From Muribaculaceae bacterium (lineage in GTDB: Bacteria > Bacteroidota > Bacteroidia > Bacteroidales > Muribaculaceae), in assembly GCA_016281825.1 (NCBI GenBank), contig JAEEJI010000199.1, positions 1-35,158 on the forward strand: a stretch of 35,158 nt of DNA, written 5' to 3'. Of this stretch, positions 25,787 to 33,790 are shown in pieces. The notes beneath the pieces are model-generated. The model was not told the DNA's origin, made no database searches, and saw only the letters and a list, made by a program, of their open reading frames with translations. The position numbers and the translations under genes were made by a program. Numbering within the stretch: position 1 is the stretch's first letter; the number at the start of each line of letters is the position of its first letter.

Positions 25787-25861
25787 TCTACCAGTGAAAC
25801 GTTCTACCAGCGCGAAGCGCGGTCTACCAATAAAAAGGTCTACTAGCGCGCAGCGCGGTCT
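25787..25861. repeat. TCTACCA composite repeat, left copy, at the serine hydrolase 3' end
   Basis: Four units beginning TCTACCA/TCTACTA of 16, 20, 16 and 20 bp. The 20-bp units hold palindromic AGCGCGAAGCGCGG-type hairpins. The last residues (DRAAR) and the stop codon of the serine hydrolase are read from it. A direct copy lies upstream of the gene. Confidence 0.75.
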
Positions 25862-26979
25862 AAAGAAAAAATAATCTCCCACACCCGGTTGACGATGCCC
25901 ATTCGGTCGATGTTGTCACGAGTGCTGAAGAACATGAAAGTGATGTCGCGCTCAGGTACCTTGCCAGCATAGATGGTGAAACCACCATTATCGCCAGTGT
26001 GGTAGACAATCTTCGGGCGACCTGGTGTCTGTTGGATGAAGAAGCCGTAGCCGTAGCCCACGTTGGGCTGGTAGCCATAGTTGGCGTCGGGCTGCAGCCA
26101 CACGTGAGGCTGGTAGGCCATCGCCCGTGACATGGGTTTCAACACCTTGCCGTCACGCAGTGCTCTTTCCCACTTGGCAAACTCCCGCACCGAGGTGTAG
26201 AGCCCGCCGTCGGCCTTGGTGGCGAAGAACGTCTCCTCGCCGTAGTCAAACTCGACATAGCGCCCTTGTGCGTCGTCCCAACGATAACCATGGGCACTGT
26301 TGGGCATTTCGCGACCGTCCTCGAAGTACTGCGTATGTTTCATCCCTGCCTTGTTGAAGATGTGGCGGCGCATATAGTCCTCAAAGTCCTCACCCGAGTA
26401 GCGCGGCACAATCTGATAGGCCAACTGGAATGTGGGGTTCTGGTACTTGTACTGAGTACCCGGCTCAAACTCCAGGTCTTGCTCGCGCAACTGCGCCATG
26501 AAGCCTACTGAGGCTACATCGGTGGCAGTGAGCACAAAGTAGCGGTCGCTGCGCGTGCGCGCATCGGGCAATCCCGAGGTGTGGCTCAGCAGGTGGTGCA
26601 GCGTGATACGCTGATAGAACGGCTGAGTCCACTCGGGAAACATCTGGGACATCGGTGTCGACAGACTCAGTTTTCCCTGCTCGACCAACTGCAGCAACGC
26701 CACCGCCGAGAACTGTTTGCTCACCGATGCGATGCAGAAATTGGTGGTCGGTGTCACGTCGGCACCCGTTTCCAAGTCAGCCTTACCGTAGCAACGCTCA
26801 AAAATCGTCTTACCGCCTTGCTGGATGAGCACGGCAGCACCAGGCTGCGATGGGTCGGCGTAGACCTGCTCGAAGATATCATTCACTTGTTGTTCAAAAC
26901 GCTTCATCTCATTCTTGTCGATGGCCGAAGCCTGCAGGGCAACCATCACCATTGCCACTGTCAATAACCATGATTTCAT
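25843..26979 (-). CDS. Secreted serine hydrolase, class C beta-lactamase / penicillin-binding family
   Basis: The product is 378 residues from the internal ATG opening the signal peptide MKSWLLTVAMVMVALQASA. The track start 36 codons upstream lies beyond the promoter and in a repeat, so it is rejected. The catalytic SxxK is SVSK in FCIASVSKQFSAVALLQL (about residue 85), the YxN motif is YQN in YKYQNPTFQLAYQI, and the third motif is HTG in YHTGDNGGFTIYAGK. The fold includes esterases, D-amino-acid peptidases and lactamases; the substrate cannot be told from sequence. It is periplasmic or exported. The extreme C-terminus DRAAR derives from a repeat element, and a near copy of that element lies upstream of the promoter. 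Confidence 0.92.
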   Translation of the reverse strand: MKSWLLTVAMVMVALQASAIDKNEMKRFEQQVNDIFEQVYADPSQPGAAVLIQQGGKTIFERCYGKADLETGADVTPTTNFCIASVSKQFSAVALLQLVEQGKLSLSTPMSQMFPEWTQPFYQRITLHHLLSHTSGLPDARTRSDRYFVLTATDVASVGFMAQLREQDLEFEPGTQYKYQNPTFQLAYQIVPRYSGEDFEDYMRRHIFNKAGMKHTQYFEDGREMPNSAHGYRWDDAQGRYVEFDYGEETFFATKADGGLYTSVREFAKWERALRDGKVLKPMSRAMAYQPHVWLQPDANYGYQPNVGYGYGFFIQQTPGRPKIVYHTGDNGGFTIYAGKVPERDITFMFFSTRDNIDRMGIVNRVWEIIFSLDRAAR

Positions 26980-27016
26980 ATCGTCTTTTTTGTAACTACG
27001 ATTTGCAATTTCCTCG

Positions 27017-27047
27017 CAAAGTTCCGAATAATTCCTGATACTTGCAA
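27017..27047 (-). promoter_or_regulatory. Promoter of the serine hydrolase gene
   Basis: On the minus strand TTG (complement of 27045-27047), 20-bp spacer, GAACTTTG (one mismatch to TAnnTTTG), about 37 bp before the chosen ATG. Confidence 0.55.
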
Positions 27048-27079
27048 GCACTTTGCCAGAAATCGCACAATCCAGTCGT

Positions 27080-27152
27080 TCTACCAACGCAGTGGTCTAC
27101 CAGCCGCAAGCGGTCTACCAATATAATGATCTACTAGCGCGAAGCGCGGTCT
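27080..27152. repeat. TCTACCA composite repeat, right copy, upstream of the serine hydrolase
   Basis: Units of 16, 18, 16 and 20 bp in the same order and orientation as the left copy; the final 20-bp unit, TCTACTAGCGCGAAGCGCGG, differs from the left one by a single base. Confidence 0.75.
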
Positions 27153-27173
27153 TCTTAAAAATTTAAAATTTTT

Positions 27174-27204
27174 TTGGTGTTAAGCAGATTTTTTTATAAT
27201 TTTG
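27174..27204 (+). promoter_or_regulatory. Bacteroidetes promoter for the propeller/amidase operon
   Basis: TTG at 27174-27176, 20-bp spacer, TAATTTTG at 27197-27204, then GGGCGTGATTAG. The leader to the ATG is about 80 bp. Confidence 0.68.
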
Positions 27205-27290
27205 GGGCGTGATTAGCACATCACAGGGAAACAGACTGATAAACAAATATTTTTCAAACCATTATTTTATTAACCACAAAAAATGCATCT

Positions 27291-28193
27291 ATGAAGAAGT
27301 TAGTACTAACTTTGGCTCTGTGTGCAACGTTGAGTGCGGGCGCCCAGGTGGTGAACGTCAGCGGCATTGAGCGGGTGAACCTACCGGAGGATGCCGCAAC
27401 ACAGGTGGCGGCAATCAGCCCGGCAGGCGACTATCTGCTCCTGTCGACCGATACCCACCAAGGATTGACCAAACTCGACCTGGCCACAGGGGAGCGTACG
27501 GTAATTACCAACGCGACGGGAGCGGGCTACAATGTCCGTATCTCGGAAGATGGCAATAACATCGTCTACCGGCAGACCAGCATCAATGACAAGAAGCTGC
27601 GTCAGGTAGCCGTGCAGAACTACAACGTGGTCACTCATGCCACCGAGCAACTGGTCAAGCCCACGCGCGAGCTGCAGGCTGTGCAGGTGACGGGCAACAC
27701 CGCCACTACTGTGACCAAGGGCAAGGCAAAAGCCAAGTCGCTCGACGGCACCAAGGCCGTTAAGGCTACGATGGCCTATGCCACTCAGAACTATGAGCTG
27801 ATGGTGAACGTCAACGGCAAGGCACGCCAACTCACCCCACTGGGCGCAGGCAAGCGCTACATCTGGGTGTCGCTCTCGCCCAATGGTGAGAAGGTGTTGT
27901 TCTTTGTCAGCGGCGATGCAGCATACGTCTGCAACATCGACGGCACGGGACTCCAAAAGTTGGGCATGCTCCATGCGGCCAAGTGGCTCAACGACAACGT
28001 TGTCGTGGGCATGAACGACAAGGACAATGGTGAAGTGTACACCAGCAGTGAGATTGTGGCCGTTAACCTCCAGGGGCAGCGGCAAGTGCTCACCGGCAAT
28101 GACATGATTGCGATGTACCCCCAGTGCGGTGGCGACAAAATCGCATTCACGACCGATGCCGGAGAGGTTTATATGATTAATCTGACTAAATGA
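27291..28193 (+). CDS. Secreted TolB-like beta-propeller protein
   Basis: The product is 300 residues with signal peptide MKKLVLTLALCATLSAGA. It consists of short four-strand repeats of WD40/PD40 character: AAISPAGDYLLLSTDTHQGL, VRISEDGNNIVYRQTS, VSLSPNGEKVLFFVSGDAAY and MYPQCGGDKIAFTTDAGEVY, each with the S-P/E-x-G turn typical of TolB-type propellers. About five or six blades fit in 280 residues. No catalytic motif and no sorting tail were found, so it is probably periplasmic or secreted. Its stop codon overlaps the start region of the giant amidase gene (ATGA), which suggests translational coupling and a joint role at the cell envelope. Confidence 0.85.
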   Translation: MKKLVLTLALCATLSAGAQVVNVSGIERVNLPEDAATQVAAISPAGDYLLLSTDTHQGLTKLDLATGERTVITNATGAGYNVRISEDGNNIVYRQTSINDKKLRQVAVQNYNVVTHATEQLVKPTRELQAVQVTGNTATTVTKGKAKAKSLDGTKAVKATMAYATQNYELMVNVNGKARQLTPLGAGKRYIWVSLSPNGEKVLFFVSGDAAYVCNIDGTGLQKLGMLHAAKWLNDNVVVGMNDKDNGEVYTSSEIVAVNLQGQRQVLTGNDMIAMYPQCGGDKIAFTTDAGEVYMINLTK

Positions 28194-28201
28194 TGACGGC
28201 T

Positions 28202-31200
28202 ATGAAAAAGATTTTATTACTTGCTGTAGCCGCTATCCTTGCGGCAGGCACGATGCAGGCAAAGACAGCAGACGAGCTGCGCATCTATCTAAATCCTGGA
28301 CACGGCAGCTGGGGGCCCAACGACCGTCCGATGGCTACGATTCCTTATCCCAATCTCCCCGAGACGGGAATGCCCGACACTTGCGGCTTCTATGAGTCGA
28401 ACACCAACTTGTGGAAGGTCCTCCAGCTGGGCGAGACGCTAGAGAAAATGGGCATCCAGAGCGACAATATCGTGTACTCGCGTGTGAAGAATGGCCCGTA
28501 CCCCTATGTGGCCGGAGCTGCTGATGCAGAACTATACAACCGCCCGCTGTCAGAAATCTGCGAGGAGGTGGAATTGGGTAACTTCGACATGTTCATCTCT
28601 GTCCACTCCAATGCTCACGTCGATGGCAATAATACCAACTATCCGCTTTACCTCTATCGAGGATATGATAATGGTGTCACAGGATCTCTGACTGGCACTT
28701 TTGGCGAAGACGAAGATCAGCATGAGGTCACTGTAACCTATACTGGCAATGCTGTTGAAGGCAGCTGGGACATGTGTGATGTAAACTGGGGATACCATTA
28801 TATGAGTGAAATAGATCCTCAGAGTTACTACAGCCCCACACAGAAGAACCTGCGTGGTGATATCTCGTTCCAAGGTAGCGGTAGCGTCAGCGAGCGCAGT
28901 AATGGCAACTACTATGGTGGCTATTATGGCGTTCTTAAGCATGGTGTGCCAGGCTTCCTAGTAGAGGGTTACTTCCACACCTATCAGCCTGCTCGTCACC
29001 GCGCGCTGAACATGGACTACTGCCATCAGGAAGGTGTGCGCATCGCGCGCGGTGTGTGTGACTACTTCAACCTCACGCCCGAGAGCACGGGCTACATCAT
29101 GGGCACCGTGAAAGATCTTCACGAGAAGATTGTGAACAGTCTGTTCCAGTATTCTGCAGGAACCAATGACCAGTGGCTGCCCTTGAACGGTGCTACTGTG
29201 AAACTGTTGAAGAACGGCAACGAGGTTGCTTCCTACACGGTTGACAACAACTACAATGGCGTATTCTTCTTCGGGGACCTCGAACCGGGCGAATACACCC
29301 TCGACGCAACCCTCGACGGATACAAGCCCTTGTTCGACGAGTACAAGGAGCCCGTCACGGTTACTGCCAATGCAACCACTTATCCGTTGCTCTTCCTTGA
29401 GAATGTAGACTATGTACCGCCCACAGTGGTCTATGAGAACTATCCCGAGCCTGAGCAGCCAGATTATCTGAAGGTGGCAAGCGAGTATGTGTTCGAGCAG
29501 TCGAATCAGTCGTTCAACTTTGCCGGTACCATCAAGGATGCCGTTCAAATTGGCGACTCGACCATCGTACTCACCAACGAGGGCAAGGTGCCGCACCTCT
29601 ATCTCATCAAGACGAGTACCAAGGAACTGGTTAAGGAACTCAGTACCGAGGGCATCTATACTGAGGACAGCCCAGGCTTCTTCAGCCCGCTGAACGCCAT
29701 CAATCGCACGGCCGACAACAAGCTCGTCGGCGTGTCGCTTACCGAGAACCAGTATGGTGCTGACAACGTGGCTGATGGTTACACCCGTGGCACGGCACGC
29801 GTCTACATTTGGAATGATTTCGATGAAGCACCGTCGCTATTTACTTCTACGAAGAACTCGGGTAACTACTACAATGCCAATGTGGGTCACGGAATCTTGG
29901 TAAATGGAGCATCTACTGGAGAATGCGAAGTCCTTATCACTGCCATGACTACTGGCTCAACCTGCAACATCCGCCTAGTTCACATCAACATGCTCGACGG
30001 CGAGCAGACATCAGTGTTCCATGACAATCTGTATAATGGCGGATTCGTAGGTAAGCAGACCGCCTATGGCGAGGAACTCCACATCGTCGTATCACCCAAT
30101 GGAGACGATAAGGTTATTTTAGGTGGTATGGGTACAATCAGCGAGTTTGTCACACCAGTAGCTATTACTGGCAACCCGACCGAAATCAAGACGCTGAGCG
30201 ACGAATTCGGTGCTACAGGTGTGGGATTCCAGTGCTTCAAGTATGCTGGACACAGTTTGCTCGTCACTCCGTATGCCGAGGATGGAACTGTCAAGGGTAT
30301 CAAGATTCTGGATATCACGGGTGGTGTTGACAAGGCTAAGCTCATCAAGACTGTGAACACTGACATTGTCGAGGTCTCTGGCATGCCACGCAAGGCTACC
30401 CATCACGATCCTGTTTTGAATGGTCTTACCGAGCATATCGCTACGGCTATTGTGAATGGTGAAGACATCGATGCGACACTCGTTGGTGCCAATGGTGTCA
30501 ACTTCTTCACAACCGAGGGCGTAGACCAGCCTGTCGTCAAGGGCATCTATGCTTACGGCCTGAACAGTGAGAAGAACGATGATGACTCTTATACCTTCAC
30601 CTTCACTGCCAACAGCGACGCCAATGAAGCTTACATCGTCTTCATCGATGCTGAGGGTAACGAAGTGGGCCGTGTGGAAGTTCCCAATGTAGTTGAGGGT
30701 GTCAATACCGTCACGCTGACCCAGGATGACCTGCCCGGCTACGGTGGCGAGATGAACTGGGCAGTGAACCTGGTAGGAAACAACATCCCCACCATCGCCC
30801 TGATCAACACCCCCGATGTCACCTACTCGGGTCAAGTGTTCAATACCGTCGACCGCAGTCCTGAGAGCCCATTCTTTGGACGCATCTACGTCGGCAACCG
30901 TGTGGGCAGTGGCAATGCCGGAAATGGCATGTGGATTTATAGCCCCGAATATGAACGTGTTAACGACCAGGTCATCAAAGCCCGTACCGAAAAGACCTTC
31001 GGTAGCAACTACCGCATGGGCATCGATAGTGAGGGCAAGGTTTATGTGCCCGACTGGGCCGATGGCAGTTCGGGTGTCTTTGTCTTCGATCCTAGTGCCG
31101 AGGAGGAAATCTTCTATCCGTTCTTCGCCAACGAGGATGGCTCATTCCTGAACCGCAGCTCTGATGGCCTGTTGACCAATGCTGCGGGAGAGGCTGTGGC

Positions 31201-32314
31201 AGGTTCGTCGCCGGGCGTGTTCGTTGCTGGTAAGGGAGCCGAAACGAAGTTGTTCGTTTACAATGAAGATCTTTTTATCAGTGGTGTAGGTAACAATGTC
31301 AGTGTCTACAACATTGGTAACGAGGACGGAACCATCGCCACTTACTGGAACCAGGCTCCGAGTGCCAACTATGCCGTAGGCCCCTGGCAGCTCAACACCA
31401 ACGGCAATGTCTGGGGTTATCCTGATGGTAGCTGCTGGGTGTCGCAGTACCGTAGTGCTGGCAACAATGCTAGTGGTGTGCCGTCGCTGATGTTTGTCGA
31501 TCCCGAAGGCAATGTTACCTTCAACTCGGGCAAGAACGGCTTCTCCGATTACCTCAACGGATCGGATCGCGCAGGATTTGCCGTGAACGGGGACAACAGT
31601 GTCTTGGTAATCAATGATGGATCGGGTTACTTCCAGTTCTTTGACTTGGAGATGGATGGATTTACACCCATACTCACTCCGAAGTACTCTTTCAAGTCTT
31701 CAACTGATCTAGGTACTGCTGTCTACCAAATGAACTTCGACTATGCAGGCAACTTGGTTGCTACTGGTAACAAGTTAGGTGTCTTCTCGATTCCCACCGA
31801 GGACAACCAGACGACCGTGCCAGCTAGGTTGGATCTGCTCGTCAAGAAGATTGTTGCCACCAGTATCACGCTCAACCACACCGATGAAGAGAACATTGTG
31901 CTCAGAGGTGGTGAGACGCTGCAACTCGAGGTTGTCGCAGTTGAGCCAGAAGGTGCTGACCCAAGCGTGACTTGGTCGTCAAGCGATGAGACCGTGGCTA
32001 CAGTCGATGAGAATGGTTTGGTAACCGCTGTTGAATTGACCGAGGGCGGAGCCAAGGCTCCCGTCGCCGGTGAGACATCTTCGGTGACCATCACTGCGAC
32101 TTTGGTCCAGAATCCGAATGTCAAGGCTTCGGTCACTATCACTGTTGACTACACGATGACAGGTGTCGAGGGCGTTGCTACCAACAAGCAAGTTGTTGGT
32201 GTCAAGTACATCAACACTGCAGGTATGCAGAGCAACAACCCGTTCGAGGGGGTCAACATCGTGGTAACCACCTATGATGATGGCTCGCAGAAAGTCACCA
32301 AAGTGATTCGCTAA
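28202..32314 (+). CDS. Secreted N-acetylmuramoyl-L-alanine amidase fused to propeller, Big_2 and sorting-type tail
   Basis: The product is 1370 residues from the ATG preceding the signal peptide MKKILLLAVAAILAAGTMQA; an ATG four codons earlier overlaps the upstream stop and cannot be excluded. The amidase_3 domain (about 25-290) shows zinc ligands in YLNPGHGSWG, FYESNTN and ISVHSNAH and the catalytic Glu in FLVEGYFHTY, so it should cut the amide between MurNAc and the peptide stem. A carboxypeptidase-regulatory/Cna_B-like domain (about 295-390), a long WD-like propeller region (about 420-1210), a Big_2 Ig domain (about 1215-1320, TWSSSDETVATVDENGLVTA) and a tail containing YINTAGMQSNNPFEGVNIVV and ending VTKVIR follow. 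Fusion of a muralytic domain to a large propeller and type IX-like tail is unusual. Confidence 0.92.
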   Translation: MKKILLLAVAAILAAGTMQAKTADELRIYLNPGHGSWGPNDRPMATIPYPNLPETGMPDTCGFYESNTNLWKVLQLGETLEKMGIQSDNIVYSRVKNGPYPYVAGAADAELYNRPLSEICEEVELGNFDMFISVHSNAHVDGNNTNYPLYLYRGYDNGVTGSLTGTFGEDEDQHEVTVTYTGNAVEGSWDMCDVNWGYHYMSEIDPQSYYSPTQKNLRGDISFQGSGSVSERSNGNYYGGYYGVLKHGVPGFLVEGYFHTYQPARHRALNMDYCHQEGVRIARGVCDYFNLTPESTGYIMGTVKDLHEKIVNSLFQYSAGTNDQWLPLNGATVKLLKNGNEVASYTVDNNYNGVFFFGDLEPGEYTLDATLDGYKPLFDEYKEPVTVTANATTYPLLFLENVDYVPPTVVYENYPEPEQPDYLKVASEYVFEQSNQSFNFAGTIKDAVQIGDSTIVLTNEGKVPHLYLIKTSTKELVKELSTEGIYTEDSPGFFSPLNAINRTADNKLVGVSLTENQYGADNVADGYTRGTARVYIWNDFDEAPSLFTSTKNSGNYYNANVGHGILVNGASTGECEVLITAMTTGSTCNIRLVHINMLDGEQTSVFHDNLYNGGFVGKQTAYGEELHIVVSPNGDDKVILGGMGTISEFVTPVAITGNPTEIKTLSDEFGATGVGFQCFKYAGHSLLVTPYAEDGTVKGIKILDITGGVDKAKLIKTVNTDIVEVSGMPRKATHHDPVLNGLTEHIATAIVNGEDIDATLVGANGVNFFTTEGVDQPVVKGIYAYGLNSEKNDDDSYTFTFTANSDANEAYIVFIDAEGNEVGRVEVPNVVEGVNTVTLTQDDLPGYGGEMNWAVNLVGNNIPTIALINTPDVTYSGQVFNTVDRSPESPFFGRIYVGNRVGSGNAGNGMWIYSPEYERVNDQVIKARTEKTFGSNYRMGIDSEGKVYVPDWADGSSGVFVFDPSAEEEIFYPFFANEDGSFLNRSSDGLLTNAAGEAVAGSSPGVFVAGKGAETKLFVYNEDLFISGVGNNVSVYNIGNEDGTIATYWNQAPSANYAVGPWQLNTNGNVWGYPDGSCWVSQYRSAGNNASGVPSLMFVDPEGNVTFNSGKNGFSDYLNGSDRAGFAVNGDNSVLVINDGSGYFQFFDLEMDGFTPILTPKYSFKSSTDLGTAVYQMNFDYAGNLVATGNKLGVFSIPTEDNQTTVPARLDLLVKKIVATSITLNHTDEENIVLRGGETLQLEVVAVEPEGADPSVTWSSSDETVATVDENGLVTAVELTEGGAKAPVAGETSSVTITATLVQNPNVKASVTITVDYTMTGVEGVATNKQVVGVKYINTAGMQSNNPFEGVNIVVTTYDDGSQKVTKVIR

Positions 32315-32345
32315 TGCACAAATGCACAATGCATGATGCATAATT
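32313..32345. repeat. TGCA-rich short repeat after the amidase gene
   Basis: AATGCACAAATGCACAATGC then ATGATGCATAATTA: the complement-type counterpart of the repeat at 23814-23839; it includes the stop codon. Confidence 0.5.
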
Positions 32346-32378
32346 ACCGCCTGGCAGAAAACCTGCCAGGCGGTTTTT
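32346..32378 (+). terminator. Rho-independent terminator of the amidase operon
   Basis: ACCGCCTGGCAG and CTGCCAGGCGGT form a perfect 12-bp stem with a 5-base loop, followed by TTTTT. Confidence 0.9.
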
Positions 32379-32406
32379 CATCAAAAAAATCATCCAAGCA
32401 GAATAA

Positions 32407-32440
32407 TTCTTAATTCTTAACTCTTAATTCTTAATTAAAA
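32407..32440. repeat. 7-bp tandem repeat array overlapping the kinase promoter region
   Basis: TTCTTAA, TTCTTAA, CTCTTAA, TTCTTAA, TTAAAAG in strict phase. It ends 4 bp before the -7 box, so it forms the spacer and -33 region. Confidence 0.75.
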
Positions 32441-32444
32441 GTAG

Positions 32445-32452
32445 TATCTTTG
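32445..32452 (+). promoter_or_regulatory. -7 element of the deoxynucleoside kinase pair
   Basis: TATCTTTG matches TAnnTTTG and lies 19 bp before the first kinase ATG. The -33 position falls inside a 7-bp repeat array with no TTG, so repeat-number change would alter the promoter. Confidence 0.5.
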
Positions 32453-32471
32453 TAGTCTCGAAACTGAACCC

Positions 32472-33095
32472 ATGCACATCGCAATTGCTGGAAATATTGG
32501 CAGCGGCAAGTCAACACTCACTAGGTTGCTTGCCAAGCACTATGGATGGACGCCGCGATACGAGACCGTCGAGCACAATCCCTATCTTGAGGACTACTAC
32601 CGCGACATTCATCGCTGGTCGTTTAACCTCGAGGTGTTCTTCCTCAAAGAGCGCTTTAAGGACTTGTTAGCCATCTCGCAGTCACAGGAAACCATCATAC
32701 AGGACCGCTCCATATTCGAAGGGGTCTATGTCTTCATGGCAAACAACAAGGCGATGGGTAACCTCAGTGACCGAGACTACAACACCTATATGGAACTGTT
32801 TGAACAGATGCTGACGGTCGCCAAGCTACCCGACCTGATGATTTATTTGCGGGCATCGGTGGCGCATTTGGTGGGAAACATCCAGAAGCGCGGCCGAGAC
32901 TACGAACAGACCATGCAGCTCGAATATCTCGAAAACTTGAACAACCGTTACGAGGACTTCATCACACGCCAGTACAAAGGCCGCGTGATGATTGTCGAAA
33001 AGGACAACCTGGACTTTGAGAACCGCCCGGAGGATCTCATGCAAGTCACCGACCGCATCGACCGACTCCTCTTCGGACTCTTTCCCGACACCTAA
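32472..33095 (+). CDS. Deoxynucleoside kinase, first of a tandem pair
   Basis: The product is 207 residues, the typical length of the dCK/dGK-type family. The P-loop AGNIGSGKSTLT (about residues 6-17), the ERS-type DRSIFEG (about 77-83) that positions substrate and catalytic residues, and the LID-region motif IQKRGRDYEQTM (about 136-147) are visible. It phosphorylates deoxynucleosides to monophosphates with NTP in the cytosolic salvage pathway. It is followed at 74 bp by a close paralogue, echoing the tandem dAK/dGK genes of Lactobacillus whose products form a heterodimer. Which base each prefers cannot be read from sequence alone. Confidence 0.93.
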   Translation: MHIAIAGNIGSGKSTLTRLLAKHYGWTPRYETVEHNPYLEDYYRDIHRWSFNLEVFFLKERFKDLLAISQSQETIIQDRSIFEGVYVFMANNKAMGNLSDRDYNTYMELFEQMLTVAKLPDLMIYLRASVAHLVGNIQKRGRDYEQTMQLEYLENLNNRYEDFITRQYKGRVMIVEKDNLDFENRPEDLMQVTDRIDRLLFGLFPDT

Positions 33096-33125
33096 CCCCC
33101 TACCTCCTTAAGCCCTTGGGAGGAC

Positions 33126-33160
33126 TCAATTCTCAATTTTCAATTCTCAATTTTCAATTA
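33126..33160. repeat. 7-bp tandem repeat array between the kinases
   Basis: TCTCAAT, TTTCAAT, TCTCAAT, TTTCAAT alternate with strict 7-bp phase, just upstream of the second kinase start. A C-run fragment (AACCCCCTACCTCC) precedes it. Confidence 0.78.
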
Positions 33161-33169
33161 AAAACAAAG

Positions 33170-33790
33170 ATGCATATCGCTGTAGCTGGAAATATCGGAT
33201 GTGGCAAGACCACACTCACCCGCATGCTCGCTAATCGCTACGGGTGGCAACCGCGTTACGAGTCGGTCGCAGACAACCCTTACCTTGCCGACTTCTACGC
33301 CGACATGGAGCGGTGGTCGTTCAATCTGCAGATTTACTTCCTGAACCGGCGCTTCAAGGAAGTCGTTGAAATCTCGAAGAGCGACGAGTATATCATCCAA
33401 GACCGCACCATCTTTGAAGATGCATGCATCTTTGCGCCAAACCTGCACGACCAGGGTAAGATGAGCGACCGAGACTTTGACAACTACAAAGACCTCTTTG
33501 ACCTGATGATGTCGCTTGTCAAACTCCCTGACTTGATGATTTACATCCGCGCGAGCATACCCACGCTGGTGGCACAAATCCAGAAGCGCGGACGTGACTA
33601 CGAGCAGACCATGAGGCTCGACTATCTGCAGGGATTGGAACAACGCTATGAGAAGTGGATTGCCGATTATCAGGGACCGCTCCTGGTCATCGATGGAGAC
33701 AACTGCAAGTTCGGCGAGAACCCTGAGCACTTTGCTCAGATAACCGACCGCATCGACACCATGCTCTACGGCCTCTTCCCCATGCTGTAA
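33170..33790 (+). CDS. Deoxynucleoside kinase, second of a tandem pair
   Basis: The product is 206 residues from the ATG giving MHIAVAGNIGCGKTTL, collinear with the first kinase; the track start 18 codons upstream is translated 7-bp repeat and is rejected. The motifs are the same as in the upstream gene: P-loop GNIGCGKTT, IIQDRTIFED, LPDLMIYIRAS and IQKRGRDYEQTM. Differences cluster in the middle (CIFAPNLHDQGKMSDRDF against VYVFMANNKAMGNLSDRDY), the region that shapes the nucleoside pocket, which fits different base preference. Its last 25 bp overlap the 3' end of the convergent glycosyltransferase gene, and no terminator is visible between them. Confidence 0.93.
   Translation: MHIAVAGNIGCGKTTLTRMLANRYGWQPRYESVADNPYLADFYADMERWSFNLQIYFLNRRFKEVVEISKSDEYIIQDRTIFEDACIFAPNLHDQGKMSDRDFDNYKDLFDLMMSLVKLPDLMIYIRASIPTLVAQIQKRGRDYEQTMRLDYLQGLEQRYEKWIADYQGPLLVIDGDNCKFGENPEHFAQITDRIDTMLYGLFPML

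Larger units (their letters stand above)
26980..27290. other. Intergenic region between divergent serine hydrolase and propeller genes
   Basis: This 311-bp gap contains no gene. It holds a minus-strand promoter, the right copy of the TCTACCA composite repeat, and the plus-strand promoter of the TolB-like gene. Confidence 0.8.

Noticed and set aside
26980-27087. N-terminal extension of the serine hydrolase
   Set aside because: The extension runs through the promoter and into a repeat and would bury the signal peptide; the start at 26979 is preferred.
25787-27152. CRISPR array
   Set aside because: The TCTACCA units are 16-20 bp, degenerate and without regular spacers, and no cas gene is present.
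33116-33169. N-terminal extension of the second kinase
   Set aside because: These 18 codons are translated 7-bp repeat; the paralogue starts at the equivalent of 33170.
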